A DNA stretch of 64,000 nt from Micromonospora sp. NBC_00421. Its GTDB lineage: Bacteria > Actinomycetota > Actinomycetes > Mycobacteriales > Micromonosporaceae. The DNA lies in the NCBI RefSeq assembly GCF_036017915.1, contig NZ_CP107929.1, forward strand, positions 4,592,001-4,656,000, in the 5' to 3' direction. Shown here piece by piece: positions 53,743-63,658 of the stretch (position 1 is the first letter of the stretch; each line of letters starts with the position of its first letter). The position numbers and the translations under genes were made by a program. The notes beneath the pieces were generated by a model that was not told the origin of the DNA, did not search any database, and saw nothing but the letters and a program-made list of their open reading frames with translations.

Positions 53743-55080
53743 TCAGGGCGTCCAGTCGGGACGAAGCGGGTAGCCGTCGTCGCCCATCGGCCCGTTGCGG
53801 GTGGCCAGCACCTGGTGCAGCTGGATGCCGTTGCGCTCGAAGGCCAACCGCGACCCGGCCATGTAGAGCCCCCAGACCCGGGCGGTGCCCAGGCCCACCT
53901 CGTCGACGCAGAAGTCCCAGTTCGCCACGAGGTTGCGACACCAGGCGGCCAGCGTCAGCGCGTAGTGCTGCCGCAGGTTCTCCTCGTGGTGCACCTCCAA
54001 CCCGGCGTCGTGCACCTCGCTGATCAGGCGACCCGGCCCGGCCAACTCGCCGTCGGGGAAGACGTACCTGTCGATGAACGCGCCGGAGCGGTGCGGGGCC
54101 CGGTTGTCGGCCCGGGTGATGCAGTGGTTGAGCAGCCGCCCGCCGGGGCGCAGCCGATCCCGCAACGCCCGGAAGTATGCCGGGTAGTTGCGCACCCCGA
54201 TGTGCTCGGTCAACCCGATCGACGAGATCGCGTCGAACCGCTCCCGGGGGGCGTCGCGGTAGTCGAGGTGGCGCACCTCGGCCAGCCCGGTGAGCCCCTC
54301 CCGCGCGATGGCCGCCTGCGCCCACTGCGCCTGCGCCCGGGACAGGGTCACCCCGATCGCCTTGACGCCGTACTCGCGGGCCGCGTGCCGGACCATGCCG
54401 CCCCAACCGCAGCCCACGTCCAGCAGGCGCATCCCCGGCTTCAGTGCCAGCTTGCCGGCGACCAGGTCGTACTTGGCCGCCTGGGCCTGCTCCAGGGTGT
54501 CGGCCGGGCTGCGGTACACCGCGCAGGTGTACGTCATCGAGTCGCCGAGCACCTTCTCGTAGAAGGCGTTCGACACGTCGTAGTGGTGCGAGATGGCCGT
54601 GCTGTCCCGGAAGCGGGAGTGCCGCAGCCCGCCCATCACCCGCCGCCAGCGGGGCAACGCCTCCTGCGGCGGGGCCGGCGGGGGCCGCAGCCGCTCCCAG
54701 CCGAGCCCGCGCGCCAGGGCCAACCCCTCGGCCACCGGGGGAATCCGCAACCGCAGGTCCGCGAGCACGCTCAGGGCGTCGTACGGGTCGCCGGGGTGCA
54801 CCCCGCCCAGCCCGAGGTCGCCACTGACGTACGCCCGCACCATGCCCAGGTCACCCGGGGCGGTGAGCAGATAGGACAGCCCCCGCTCGGAACGGATGTC
54901 GAGGGTGATACCGGCGTCGGCCGGGCCGATCGCGCTGCCGTCGTAGCCGGTCACCCGGATCGGCAGGTCCCGCGTGGTGACCGCGCGGACGACGTCGGCG
55001 ACGGTCGGGCCGGGTCGACCCCCCGACGGGGGGCTGGCCGGGGCGCTCGCCGCCCCCTGTTCTCGGTCGGTCAGGCTCAT
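53743..55080 (-). CDS. tmsB: SAM-dependent fatty acyl methyltransferase (TmsB/CFA-synthase type)
   Basis: A 445-residue methyltransferase of the cyclopropane fatty acid synthase family: N-terminal lipid-binding part, then SYHYDVSN-like motif ISHHYDVSNAFY, the SAM loop LLDVGCGWGGMVRHAA, and FDAISSIGLTEHIG. Being coupled (ATGA) to an FAD-linked oxidoreductase matches the tmsAB/bfaAB operon that makes 10-methyl branched (tuberculostearic-type) acids: TmsB methylates the double bond of an oleoyl phospholipid and TmsA reduces the intermediate. Confidence 0.88.
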   Translation of the reverse strand: MSLTDREQGAASAPASPPSGGRPGPTVADVVRAVTTRDLPIRVTGYDGSAIGPADAGITLDIRSERGLSYLLTAPGDLGMVRAYVSGDLGLGGVHPGDPYDALSVLADLRLRIPPVAEGLALARGLGWERLRPPPAPPQEALPRWRRVMGGLRHSRFRDSTAISHHYDVSNAFYEKVLGDSMTYTCAVYRSPADTLEQAQAAKYDLVAGKLALKPGMRLLDVGCGWGGMVRHAAREYGVKAIGVTLSRAQAQWAQAAIAREGLTGLAEVRHLDYRDAPRERFDAISSIGLTEHIGVRNYPAYFRALRDRLRPGGRLLNHCITRADNRAPHRSGAFIDRYVFPDGELAGPGRLISEVHDAGLEVHHEENLRQHYALTLAAWCRNLVANWDFCVDEVGLGTARVWGLYMAGSRLAFERNGIQLHQVLATRNGPMGDDGYPLRPDWTP

Positions 55081-56459
55081 CTTCGTGCAACCGCCTTCTC
55101 GTAGAGTCCGGTGAGCCGGTGGTCCGGGTCGTAGCGGTCCTTCACGGCACGCCAGGTCTCCCCGCCGTAGAGCCGATCGAAGGCCGCCCGGTCGTAGTAC
55201 GCGTCGGAATAGAGCGACTTGTGCCCGCCCAGCTCCGACACCGCCCGCTCGATGGAGCGGTTCATGTCACCGTCCGTGGCACCCGCCGCGATCGGCACGC
55301 TGCCCCAGAAGCCGATGTTGACGTACGTGCGGCCGGGGTGCAGCGGGTATAGCGGCCAGTTGCGGGCCGAGCCGGGGCCGGCCGGCTCGCGCAGCCGCAA
55401 CGGGCAGAGCCACACCGGTGTCATCCCCACCTCGCGGTCGAACCACCGCAGGAACCCGGCCGTGCCGTCCAGCGGAATCTCCACGTCCTGCACGACCCGT
55501 TCCCGGGCCGGCCGACCCCGCCACCGGTCCACCCGGGCGGCCACCTGGTGCCGGTGTTCCAGCCGGACCAGCCGGTGGTAGACGTCGCTGCGCCGCCAGC
55601 GGGCCGGCCAGAGCCGACGCACCACCGGGTGCTGCACCCCGAACGCGGCCGAGCACCAGAACCAGTCGGTGTCCCAGCGCCAGAGGTAGTCGTGGCCACT
55701 CAGGGCGTCGCGCACCCGGCGGCGCACCGAGCGGTAGTAGATGTCCTGCCCGGTGTAGTCGCTGAGCCGCTCCGGATCGTCGGTGAAGGAGCCGAGGACC
55801 AGGTAGGACTCGCCGGGGCTGAACACCACGCCGTCCATCGCGTCGACCGGCCGCCCCTCCCACTCGCCCTTGGCCACCACGTCGGCGATCGCGTCGGTCA
55901 GCTCCTCCAGCCGGGTGAACCGGATGTTGCGCAGGGCCACCGCCCGACCCACCGGCTGGAGCTCGATGCGCAGCCGGGTGGCGTACCCGAGGCTGCCCAG
56001 CGAGTTGGGGAAGGCGGCGAACAGGTCGGCGTGCGGCCCGTCCGGTCGGGCGGTGACCACCTCACCCGCGCCGGTGAGGACGTCCAGCTCGACGACCGAC
56101 TCGTGCGGGAGCCCGTTGCGGAACGACGTCGACTCGATGCCCAGCCCGGTGACCGCACCGCCCAGGGTGATCGTGCGCAACTGGGGCACGACCAGCGGCA
56201 TCAACCCGTGCGGCAGGGTCGCGTCGACCAGGTCCTCGTAGGTGCACATGCCCTGCACGTCGGCGGTGCGGGCGACCGGGTCGACCGCCAGGACGCCGCC
56301 CAGCCCACTCACGTCGAGCCCGGGTGCGCCGGTGACCGACCGGGGTCGGAACAGGTTGGAGGTGCGTTTGGCAAGTCGTACGGGTTGCCCCGGAGGCACT
56401 GCGGCGTACGACCGCCGCAACGCGTCCACCGCCAGCTCATGATCACGCTGCGCGCGCAT
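55077..56459 (-). CDS. tmsA: FAD-dependent oxidoreductase (TmsA type)
   Basis: A 460-residue protein with an FAD_binding_4 domain (GGVLAVDPVARTADVQGMCTYEDLV, TITLGGAVTGLGIESTSFRNG) and a C-terminal domain with YPLHPGRTYVNIGFW and KSLYSDAYYDRAAFDRLYGG, as in DHCR24-like flavoproteins. AAGG precedes the ATG by 9 bases. First gene of the tmsAB operon; predicted to reduce the 10-methylene intermediate made by TmsB using NAD(P)H. 10-methyl fatty acids are typical of Micromonosporaceae. Confidence 0.87.
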   Translation of the reverse strand: MRAQRDHELAVDALRRSYAAVPPGQPVRLAKRTSNLFRPRSVTGAPGLDVSGLGGVLAVDPVARTADVQGMCTYEDLVDATLPHGLMPLVVPQLRTITLGGAVTGLGIESTSFRNGLPHESVVELDVLTGAGEVVTARPDGPHADLFAAFPNSLGSLGYATRLRIELQPVGRAVALRNIRFTRLEELTDAIADVVAKGEWEGRPVDAMDGVVFSPGESYLVLGSFTDDPERLSDYTGQDIYYRSVRRRVRDALSGHDYLWRWDTDWFWCSAAFGVQHPVVRRLWPARWRRSDVYHRLVRLEHRHQVAARVDRWRGRPARERVVQDVEIPLDGTAGFLRWFDREVGMTPVWLCPLRLREPAGPGSARNWPLYPLHPGRTYVNIGFWGSVPIAAGATDGDMNRSIERAVSELGGHKSLYSDAYYDRAAFDRLYGGETWRAVKDRYDPDHRLTGLYEKAVARR

Positions 56460-56596
56460 GAGATCACCTTACGCGCGAAGCACCATTCCGTGGGCCCCTC
56501 CGGTGGCCGTTTCGCCGAGGACGTCCGGGGCGTCGACCCGGTCACGCACCGCGGGCCGACTGGCCCCGGGCCCGTCCGGTGGGTCACCATTCCGGC

Positions 56597-57319
56597 ATGG
56601 CCGTCCCCGATCCGCACCGCGACCCGTCCGGCACCGTGTACGGCGTCCGGCGGCCCGCCCGTCCCGGGCCGACCCGCGATCCGCTGATGCGGTTCGCGCT
56701 GGCCGCCGGGCTGGTGGGCGTACTGCTGGGGGTCTTCTTCGCCACCGGTGTGCTGGGGGGCGGCGACGGCCGGGAGCAACCGGTGGTGCCGGCCGCAGCC
56801 GCACCGACCCCCGGCGCGCCCACCACGGCGGCACCGCCGGCCAGCCCGCCGCCCACGACCACGGCACCGCCCACCCCGACCCCACCGCCCACCACCCCGG
56901 CCACGCTCTCCGGGCCGACCGTGCTGCGCGCGGTCACCTCCGGCCTCTGCGTCGGCACCGACGGCGACGGCGAGACGGCCGCCGCCGAGTTGGCCACCTG
57001 CACCGGCGGGCCGGAGCAGCAGTGGGTCGCCAACCCGGTCGCCCCGGACCTGGTGACGCTCACCAACGCCGGACACGGGCAGTGCCTCGACGTCGAGGGC
57101 GGCAGCGGTGACGACGGCGCGAGGCTCCAGCAGTTCGGCTGCCACGGGCAGGCCAACCAGCAGTGGCGGGTGACCCCGGTCGGCACCGGGCCGGTCCTGC
57201 TGGTCGGCGTCCAGTCCGGCAAGTGTGCGCAGGTCAGGAACGACGGCACCGGGCCCGGCGACGACCTGGTGCAGGCCACCTGCACCGCCGCCGCCGGCCA
57301 GCAGTGGACCCTCGGCTGA
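56597..57319 (+). CDS. Membrane-anchored ricin-type lectin protein
   Basis: A 240-residue protein with a cytoplasmic N-terminus (~34 residues), one TM helix (FALAAGLVGVLLGVFF), a Thr/Pro/Ala-rich linker and a C-terminal beta-trefoil with QQW motifs (EQQWVANP, NQQWRVTP, GQQWTLG) and paired Cys. It probably binds sugars outside the cell. Monocistronic, divergent from tmsA. Confidence 0.85.
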   Translation: MAVPDPHRDPSGTVYGVRRPARPGPTRDPLMRFALAAGLVGVLLGVFFATGVLGGGDGREQPVVPAAAAPTPGAPTTAAPPASPPPTTTAPPTPTPPPTTPATLSGPTVLRAVTSGLCVGTDGDGETAAAELATCTGGPEQQWVANPVAPDLVTLTNAGHGQCLDVEGGSGDDGARLQQFGCHGQANQQWRVTPVGTGPVLLVGVQSGKCAQVRNDGTGPGDDLVQATCTAAAGQQWTLG

Positions 57320-57383
57320 CCGGCGCGGCGCGGCGGTCGCCGTAGCGGGGCCGGTGCACCGGGCGGACCTCGACCCACCGGGC

Positions 57384-57510
57384 GGCCGGCAGCCCGACGG
57401 CAGGCCAGGCCGGCAGCCCGACGGCAGGCCAGGCCGGCAGCCCGACGGCAGGCCAGGCCGGCAGCCCGACGGCAGGCCAGGCCGGCAGCCCGACGGCAGG
57501 CCAGGCCGGC
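57384..57510. repeat. 24-bp tandem repeat, 5.3 units
   Basis: Five exact copies of a 24-base unit beginning GGCCGGCAGCCCGACGGCAG and a partial sixth, between the convergent lectin and MFS genes, ending 6 bases from the MFS stop. Exactness implies recent expansion. It may serve as a terminator-like region. Confidence 0.92.
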
Positions 57511-57515
57511 GTCGG

Positions 57516-58814
57516 TCAGCCCCGGTAGCTCCAGGCTGCGGCGGTGCGGGCCGGCACCAGGAACGGCGGCGGCACCGCGCGACGTCGGCGCAGCAGCAGC
57601 GACAGCACCCCGGCCCCGATCGAGAGCGCCCCGGCCGCGTACCAGGCCGGCGCGTAGTCGCCGAGCCGGTCGCGGACCAGGCCGGCGCCGGTCGCCGCGA
57701 CGGCGGCCCCGAACTGGTGCGCGGCGAAGACCCAACCGAAGACCACCGCCGCCGAGCCGCCGAAGTACTCCCGGCACAGGGCCACCGTCGGCGGCACGGT
57801 CGCCACCCAGTCCAGGCCGTAGAAGACGATGAAGACCAGCATGCTCGGCGCGACGCCGCCGGTGAACAGGCTGGGCAGCACCAGCAGCGACAGGCCCCGC
57901 AGCCCGTAGTAGGCGGCGAGCAGCAGCCGGCTGTCCACCCGGTCGGTGAGCCAGCCCGAGGCGATGGTGCCGACGATGTCGAAGAGCCCGACCAGGGCGA
58001 GCAGCCCCGCCGCCGTGGTCTGCGGCATCCCGTGATCGTGTGCGGCCGGCACGAAGTGGGTGCCGACCAGGCCGTTGGTGGTCGCACCACAGATCGCGAA
58101 GCCGCCGGCGAGCAGCCAGAACGGGCGGGTGCGGGCGGCGGCGGCGAGCGCGCCGACGGCCCGCGCGGCGGCGCCGCCCGCCGGCGGGGGCGGCGGCGTC
58201 ACCTCGGTCGTGCCGTAGGCGGGCAGGCCGAGATCCGCCGGGTGTTCCCGCAACAACCAGACCACAAGTGGTACGACCGCCAGCGCCGCTGCGGCCACCA
58301 CCAGTGCCGCCGTACGCCAACCGTGGTCACGGACCAGCACCGCCAGCAGCGGCAGGAAGACCAGTTGACCGGCCGCCCCACCGGCGGTGAGCACCCCGGT
58401 GACCAGCCCGCGTCGGGCGACGAACCAGCGCCCGGTGACGGTGGCGACGAGGGCCAGCGCCATCGACCCGGTGCCCAGCCCGACCAGGACACCCCAGCAG
58501 AGGATCAGTTGCCAGCTCGCCGTCATGAAGACGGTCAGGCCGCTGCCGAGGGCCACCAGCGCCAGCGCGCCGGCCACCACCCGGCGGATGCCGAACCGGT
58601 CCATCAGCGCGGCGGCGAACGGGGCGGTCAGGCCGTAGAGCAGCAGGTTGACCGAGACGGCGGCGGAGATGGTGGCCAGCGGCCAGCGGAACTCGGCGTG
58701 CAGCGGGTGCAGCAGCACCGACGGGGTGGCGCGGAAGCCGGCCGCGCCGACCAGGGCGACGAAGGTCACGGCGGCCACGGTCCAGGCCGGGTGGAGGCGA
58801 CGGGATCGGATCAC
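57516..58814 (-). CDS. MFS transporter
   Basis: A 432-residue major facilitator with ~12 hydrophobic segments. It shows loop motif DRFGIRRVVAG in the N-half, RGLVTGVLTAGGAAGQLVF like that of oxalate/monocarboxylate porters, and GWVFAAHQFGAAV in the C-half. It is divergent from the GlxA-type regulator with 71 bases between, so probably controlled by it. GTG start. Substrate unknown. Confidence 0.88.
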   Translation of the reverse strand: MIRSRRLHPAWTVAAVTFVALVGAAGFRATPSVLLHPLHAEFRWPLATISAAVSVNLLLYGLTAPFAAALMDRFGIRRVVAGALALVALGSGLTVFMTASWQLILCWGVLVGLGTGSMALALVATVTGRWFVARRGLVTGVLTAGGAAGQLVFLPLLAVLVRDHGWRTAALVVAAAALAVVPLVVWLLREHPADLGLPAYGTTEVTPPPPPAGGAAARAVGALAAAARTRPFWLLAGGFAICGATTNGLVGTHFVPAAHDHGMPQTTAAGLLALVGLFDIVGTIASGWLTDRVDSRLLLAAYYGLRGLSLLVLPSLFTGGVAPSMLVFIVFYGLDWVATVPPTVALCREYFGGSAAVVFGWVFAAHQFGAAVAATGAGLVRDRLGDYAPAWYAAGALSIGAGVLSLLLRRRRAVPPPFLVPARTAAAWSYRG

Positions 58815-58885
58815 GCTCCGAGTCTCGGCGGCGTGCCCGGGCGGCGGCGAGTGGCCGGAAAGCCATCGTACGCAATAATCGGGCC

Positions 58886-59917
58886 ATGACCCTCGTGCCG
58901 CACCGGATCGGCGTGCTGGCCCTCGACGGCGTGGTCGGCCTCGACCTGGGTGCCCCGGCGCAGGTCTTCGGGGCTGCCCGTGGCGACGACCGGCTACCGC
59001 TCTACACCGTCGACACCTGCACCCCCGGTGGCCGCCCGGTCCGCAGCACCGCCGGTTTCCGGGTCCTGCCCGACCACGACCTAGACCTGCTGACGACCGT
59101 CGACACGGTGGTGGTGCCCGGCCTGCACGACGGCCCGCCGATGACCGACGGCACGCTCGACCCGGCGGTGACCACGGCGCTGCGGGCCGCCCACCGCCGG
59201 GGCGCCCGGGTGATGTCGATCTGCACGGGCGCGTTCGTGCTGGCCGCCGCCGGGCTGCTCGGCGGCCTCCCGGCCACCACCCACTGGGCCTACGCCGACC
59301 GCTTCCGCCGGCTGTACCCCGAGGTCGACCTCGACCCGGACGTGCTGTTCATCGACGCCGGCCGGGTGCTCACCTCGGCCGGGGTGGCCGCCGGCATCGA
59401 CCTCTGCCTGCACGTCGTCCGCAGCGACCACGGCAGCGAGGTGGCCAACCGGGCGGCCCGGCGGTGCGTGGTGCCCCCGTGGCGCGACGGTGGCCAGGCC
59501 CAGTACATCGAGCGGCCGGTGCCGCGCACCCCGGCCAGCGGCACCGCGGCCACCCGGGAGTGGGCCCGGCAGCGCCTGCACGAGCCGGTCGCCCTGCGGG
59601 AGTTGGCCGCCCACGCCCGGATGAGCGTGCGCACCTTCACCAGGCACTTCCGCTCGGAGACCGGGCTGAGCCCGGCGCAGTGGCTGCTCCAGCAGCGCAC
59701 CGACCACGCCCGACTACTCCTGGAGACCACCGACCTGAGCGTCGAACAGGTGGCCCGGCGGGCGGGCTTCGGCACCACCGCCGCCCTGCGCCAGCACCTG
59801 CACACCCGGATCGGCGTCTCCCCCTCGGCCTACCGCCGCACCTTCCGCCGCGCCCCGGCCGCCGGGTCGGCACCTGCGGAGTCAGGCGGGCTGCGGCTGG
59901 TCGCTCAGCATCCGTAG
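58886..59917 (+). CDS. GlxA-type AraC-family transcriptional regulator
   Basis: A 343-residue regulator. Residues ~5-190 are a DJ-1/PfpI-like domain (VVVPGLHDGPPM, SICTGAFVLAAAGLL, with the nucleophile-elbow Cys), and the C-terminal ~100 an AraC HTH pair (LRELAAHARMSVRTFTRHFR, VEQVARRAGFGTTAALRQHLH). An AATAAT -10-like sequence is close to the ATG. Likely activates the divergent MFS gene in response to a small molecule. Confidence 0.92.
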   Translation: MTLVPHRIGVLALDGVVGLDLGAPAQVFGAARGDDRLPLYTVDTCTPGGRPVRSTAGFRVLPDHDLDLLTTVDTVVVPGLHDGPPMTDGTLDPAVTTALRAAHRRGARVMSICTGAFVLAAAGLLGGLPATTHWAYADRFRRLYPEVDLDPDVLFIDAGRVLTSAGVAAGIDLCLHVVRSDHGSEVANRAARRCVVPPWRDGGQAQYIERPVPRTPASGTAATREWARQRLHEPVALRELAAHARMSVRTFTRHFRSETGLSPAQWLLQQRTDHARLLLETTDLSVEQVARRAGFGTTAALRQHLHTRIGVSPSAYRRTFRRAPAAGSAPAESGGLRLVAQHP

Positions 59918-60040
59918 CTGCCCGAGCTGCCGGGGCAGACGCAGCCCGGCCCACTGTCCACAACCCCCTTGCCACCCCGTCGGGCAGGGGGTCGTGCCGC
60001 CCGGATCACCCGGACGGACGGCACCTCGGCGGGGCCGGGA

Positions 60041-61996
60041 TCAGCGCCCGGGGGTGCGCCGGGAACGGAGGTAGTCGGAGACCACGTACTCGCCCAGGTC
60101 GCCCAGGTCGGGGGTGAACAGGCGGCCCCGGGAGCGGCGGGCCACCGCGTCCATGAAACGGCGCAGGCCGGGATCCTCACCCAACAGGAACAGGTTGAGG
60201 GTGACACCGGCACGGGCCAGCCGGTCCACCTCGCGGATGGTGGCCTGGACCGTCTCCGGCAGCGGCGGCCAGTGGAAGTACGCCTCGCCGTCGCCCGGGT
60301 CGAGGTGGGCGGTCGGCTCACCGTCGGTGACCACCAGCACCACCGGCTCGGCCCCCGGGTGCCGGCGCAGGTGCCGCCCGGCCAGCCGCAAGGCGTGCTG
60401 GAGGTTGGTGCCCTGCCGCAGGTCCGGCTCCACCGCCGCCAACTCCTGCTGGGTCAACGGCATCGCCTCAAGGCCGAAGCCGACGATCTGCAACGCGTCC
60501 TGCGGGAACCGGGTCGCCATCAGGTGCGACAGGGCCAGCGCCGTCTGCTTCATCGGCCCCCACCGCCCCTGCGACACCATTGAGTACGACAGGTCGACGC
60601 AGAGCACCACCGCCGCCGACGCCCGCCGTTCCGTCTCCACCACCTCGAAGTCCTCGACGGCGAGTTGGAGCGGCACCGTGGGACCGGCACGGCTGACCGC
60701 CCGGGTGAGCGTGCGCACCACGTCCAGCGGCTGCTCGTCGCCGTACTCCCACTGCCGGGAGGCACCGCTGACCTCGCCGGCCGCCCCGGCCGTGCGCAGG
60801 TCGTGCTGGCCGCGCGGGCCGGCGGTGAGGTCGGCGAAGACCCGGCGCAGCGCGGTGCCCGCCAACCGGCGCAGCGCCTTCGGGCTGAGCGTCAGCCCGT
60901 CGGCGTCCCGGCCCACCCAGCCCTGCCGGCGCAGCTCCCGCTCCAGCTCCCGCAGCCGGCTCACCTCGTCGGCGGCGTCCCGGCCCAGCATCCGGGCGAC
61001 CGCGTCGACGTCCACGTCGTCCAGGGTGGCCCCGGGATGCTGCTGGTCGAGGGAGTCGAGCAGTTCGTCCAGCTCGGCGATCTCGTCCAGCGCGTCGGTC
61101 GCCTCGCCGTAGCCGAGCGGCCGGTCGCCCCGGACCCGCTCGCCCCGCTGCCAGTCCAGGTCGGGGCGCAGGGCGCGCAGGTGGGCGTCGAGCGCGGACA
61201 GCTCACCGGTGAGCCGGTCGCCGAGCGACTGCCGCATCAGCCCGGCCAGCTCCTCGCGCTGCCGGTCAGACAGCGACCGCATCAGCCGCTGGCCGGCGGC
61301 CGACCGGCGGGCCAGCACGTCGACCAGCTCGTCGACGTCCTTCGGCTGCTCCGGGAAGAACTCGCCGTGCCGGCGCATGAACTCGGCGAACGCGTCGGTG
61401 GTGTCCTCCGCGCGGGCGTGCCGGGCCAGCAGGTCGTTGAGGTCGCGCATCATCTCGGCGAGCTGCGCCTGCACGGCCGGATCCCCGGCGGCCCGCGCGG
61501 CGTCGCGCAGCCCGGCGAACCGCTGCTCCAGCACGTCACCGCGCAGCCCGTCGAGAATCCGCTGATAGGTCTGCCGGGCCTCGTCGCTTGTCCACCGGTA
61601 TTCGGCCAGCTCCTGCACGGCGCGGGCGGTGGACCGGGGCAGGTTGTCGAGCACCGTCTCGGCGAACCGGGCGTCGTCGTCGGTCCGCCCGCGCAGTGCG
61701 TCCCGCTCCGCCGCGAGCGCCTGGTCGAGCAGCGCCCGGGACCGGGTCACCGCACCGTCCAGGTCGCCCCGGCGCAGCGCCTCCCGGCGCAGCCGGCGGG
61801 CCCGGGCGGCCAGGTCGTCCAGGCCGCCCCGACCCTGCGGGCCCCGGCGCAGCAGATCGCGCAGCGCGTCCCGGAGGCTGCCGCCGGCCAGCACCTCCGC
61901 GCCGACCGCGTCCACCGCGGCGCGTACGTCGTACGGCGGGGCGAGCGGGTCGGGGCCGCCCTGCCACTGGCCGTACCGGAACCGGTTGCCGGCCAT
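60041..61996 (-). CDS. VWA domain protein partner of MoxR-like ATPase
   Basis: A 651-residue protein. The N-terminal ~440 residues are helical, charged and Arg/Asp/Leu-rich; the C-terminal ~200 form a von Willebrand A domain with the MIDAS DLSYSM, a DALQIVGFG strand and VVTDGEPTAHLD. It starts 2 bases after the AAA ATPase stop. Pairs of this type are chelatase- or MoxR-like systems that insert metals or remodel target complexes. Confidence 0.9.
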   Translation of the reverse strand: MAGNRFRYGQWQGGPDPLAPPYDVRAAVDAVGAEVLAGGSLRDALRDLLRRGPQGRGGLDDLAARARRLRREALRRGDLDGAVTRSRALLDQALAAERDALRGRTDDDARFAETVLDNLPRSTARAVQELAEYRWTSDEARQTYQRILDGLRGDVLEQRFAGLRDAARAAGDPAVQAQLAEMMRDLNDLLARHARAEDTTDAFAEFMRRHGEFFPEQPKDVDELVDVLARRSAAGQRLMRSLSDRQREELAGLMRQSLGDRLTGELSALDAHLRALRPDLDWQRGERVRGDRPLGYGEATDALDEIAELDELLDSLDQQHPGATLDDVDVDAVARMLGRDAADEVSRLRELERELRRQGWVGRDADGLTLSPKALRRLAGTALRRVFADLTAGPRGQHDLRTAGAAGEVSGASRQWEYGDEQPLDVVRTLTRAVSRAGPTVPLQLAVEDFEVVETERRASAAVVLCVDLSYSMVSQGRWGPMKQTALALSHLMATRFPQDALQIVGFGLEAMPLTQQELAAVEPDLRQGTNLQHALRLAGRHLRRHPGAEPVVLVVTDGEPTAHLDPGDGEAYFHWPPLPETVQATIREVDRLARAGVTLNLFLLGEDPGLRRFMDAVARRSRGRLFTPDLGDLGEYVVSDYLRSRRTPGR

Positions 61997-61998
61997 GC

Positions 61999-63546
61999 TC
62001 AGCTCCGACCGCCGTAGACGGTGCGGCCGGACTCGGTGACGTCCTTGCCGAGCCGGCGGGTCAGGTGCAACCCCTCCAGCACGAACTCGACACCGGCGGC
62101 GGCCTGTTCCGGGGTGGGCGCGTCGCCCAGCCCCAACCGGTCAAGTGCCTTGGCCAGCCCCGGCACGGTGCCGACCTGGCGCAGCAGTTCCGCCGAGGCG
62201 ACCAGCTCACCGGTCTCGATCACCGCCCCCTCGGCGACCAGCGCGGTGAAGCCGGACAGGTCCAACCCGGCCAGCCGGGCCCGGAACGTCTCGGCGGTCG
62301 CGGTACGCAGCACGTGGGCCAGGATCTCGGTCTCCCGCCCCTCCTCACCGCTCTCGAACTCGACCTTGCCCCGCAGCGTCGAGGTCACCGACACCGCGTC
62401 ACCGACCCGGGCGACAGGCGCTTCGGGACGTACCGTGGCGGCGCCGGCACCCGACGCGGAGCCGGCACCCCGCGACCCGGCCGGACCGGGGTCGGTGGCC
62501 GGGGACCCGGCGGGACCGGAGTCGGAGGTCGGCGCACCGGCGGGACCGGCGAGCAGGCCGGCGCGGCGCAACGCGGCGGCGGCGACCGTCTCGGCGGCGG
62601 CGATGGCGAACCGGGCGGAGACCCCGGAGCGCGGGTCCACCGACGGCGACTCGCGCACCGCGCGGGCGAACCGGGCCAGCACCTCCAGCACGTGCTCCGG
62701 CACCTCGGCGACCAGGTCGGCCTCCTGCCGGATCAGGGCCAGCTCCAGGTCCAGGTCGACCGGGTAGTGGGTCCGGACCTCCGCACCGAACCGGTCCTTG
62801 AGCGGGGTGATGATCCGGCCCCGGTTGGTGTAGTCCTCCGGGTTGGCGCTGGCCACCAGGAAGAGGTCCAGCGGCAGCCGCAGCTGGTAGCCACGGACCT
62901 GGATGTCCCGCTCCTCCAGCACGTTGAGCAGCGCCACCTGGATCCGCTCGGCCAGGTCGGGCAGCTCGTTGACGGCGAAGATGCCCCGGTTGGTACGCGG
63001 CACCAACCCGAAGTGGATCGTCTCCGGGTCGCCGAGGGTGCGCCCCTGGGCGATCCGGATCGGGTCGACGTCGCCGATCAGGTCACCGACGCTGGTGTCC
63101 GGGGTGGCCAGCTTCTCGCCGTACCGCATGGAGCGGTGCAGCCAGCCGATCGGCAGGTCGTCACCGGCCTCGGCGACCAGCGCGCGGGAGGCCGGGGTGA
63201 GCGGGTGCAGCGGGTGCTCGTTGAGCACCGACCCGGGGAGCACCGGGGTCCACTCGTCGAGCAGCGCCACGAGCGAACGGATCAGTCGGGTCTTGCCCTG
63301 GCCGCGCTCGCCGAGCAGCACCATGTCGTGGCCGGCGAGCAGGGCCCGCTCGACCTCGGGCAGCACACTGTCGTCGTAGCCGACGATGCCGGGGAAACGG
63401 TCCTCGCCGGAGCGCATCCGGGCGAGGAGGTTGTGGCGGAGTTCCTGCTTGACGGTCTGGTACCGGTGTCCGGCGGCGCGCAGTGCGCCGAGGGTGCCCG
63501 GCAGGTCGGCGGGCGGGACCGGGAGAGCCTGGTTGGGCGCAGTCAC
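61999..63546 (-). CDS. MoxR/magnesium-chelatase-like AAA+ ATPase
   Basis: A 515-residue AAA+ protein. Walker A GERGQGKT, Walker B/sensor FAVNELPDLAERIQVALLNVLEER, ASANPEDYTNRGRIITPLKDRFG, arginine finger region following. There is a ~60-residue Ala/Gly/Pro-rich insertion (GPAGAPTSDSGP...) in the lid region. GTG 63546 (VTAPNQ) is preferred over a GTG 9 bases earlier. It makes an operon with the VWA gene. Likely hexameric and acts with the VWA protein. Confidence 0.9.
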   Translation of the reverse strand: MTAPNQALPVPPADLPGTLGALRAAGHRYQTVKQELRHNLLARMRSGEDRFPGIVGYDDSVLPEVERALLAGHDMVLLGERGQGKTRLIRSLVALLDEWTPVLPGSVLNEHPLHPLTPASRALVAEAGDDLPIGWLHRSMRYGEKLATPDTSVGDLIGDVDPIRIAQGRTLGDPETIHFGLVPRTNRGIFAVNELPDLAERIQVALLNVLEERDIQVRGYQLRLPLDLFLVASANPEDYTNRGRIITPLKDRFGAEVRTHYPVDLDLELALIRQEADLVAEVPEHVLEVLARFARAVRESPSVDPRSGVSARFAIAAAETVAAAALRRAGLLAGPAGAPTSDSGPAGSPATDPGPAGSRGAGSASGAGAATVRPEAPVARVGDAVSVTSTLRGKVEFESGEEGRETEILAHVLRTATAETFRARLAGLDLSGFTALVAEGAVIETGELVASAELLRQVGTVPGLAKALDRLGLGDAPTPEQAAAGVEFVLEGLHLTRRLGKDVTESGRTVYGGRS

Positions 63547-63658
63547 CCGACCCACGCTAGCGCGGTCGCGCTCCCGCCGCCCCCGTCACCGGGATCGCCC
63601 CCCGCCGCGGGAGGTGGTTCCGGTGCGGGAGGCGGGCCGGTGGTCGGCGTCGTGCCGC

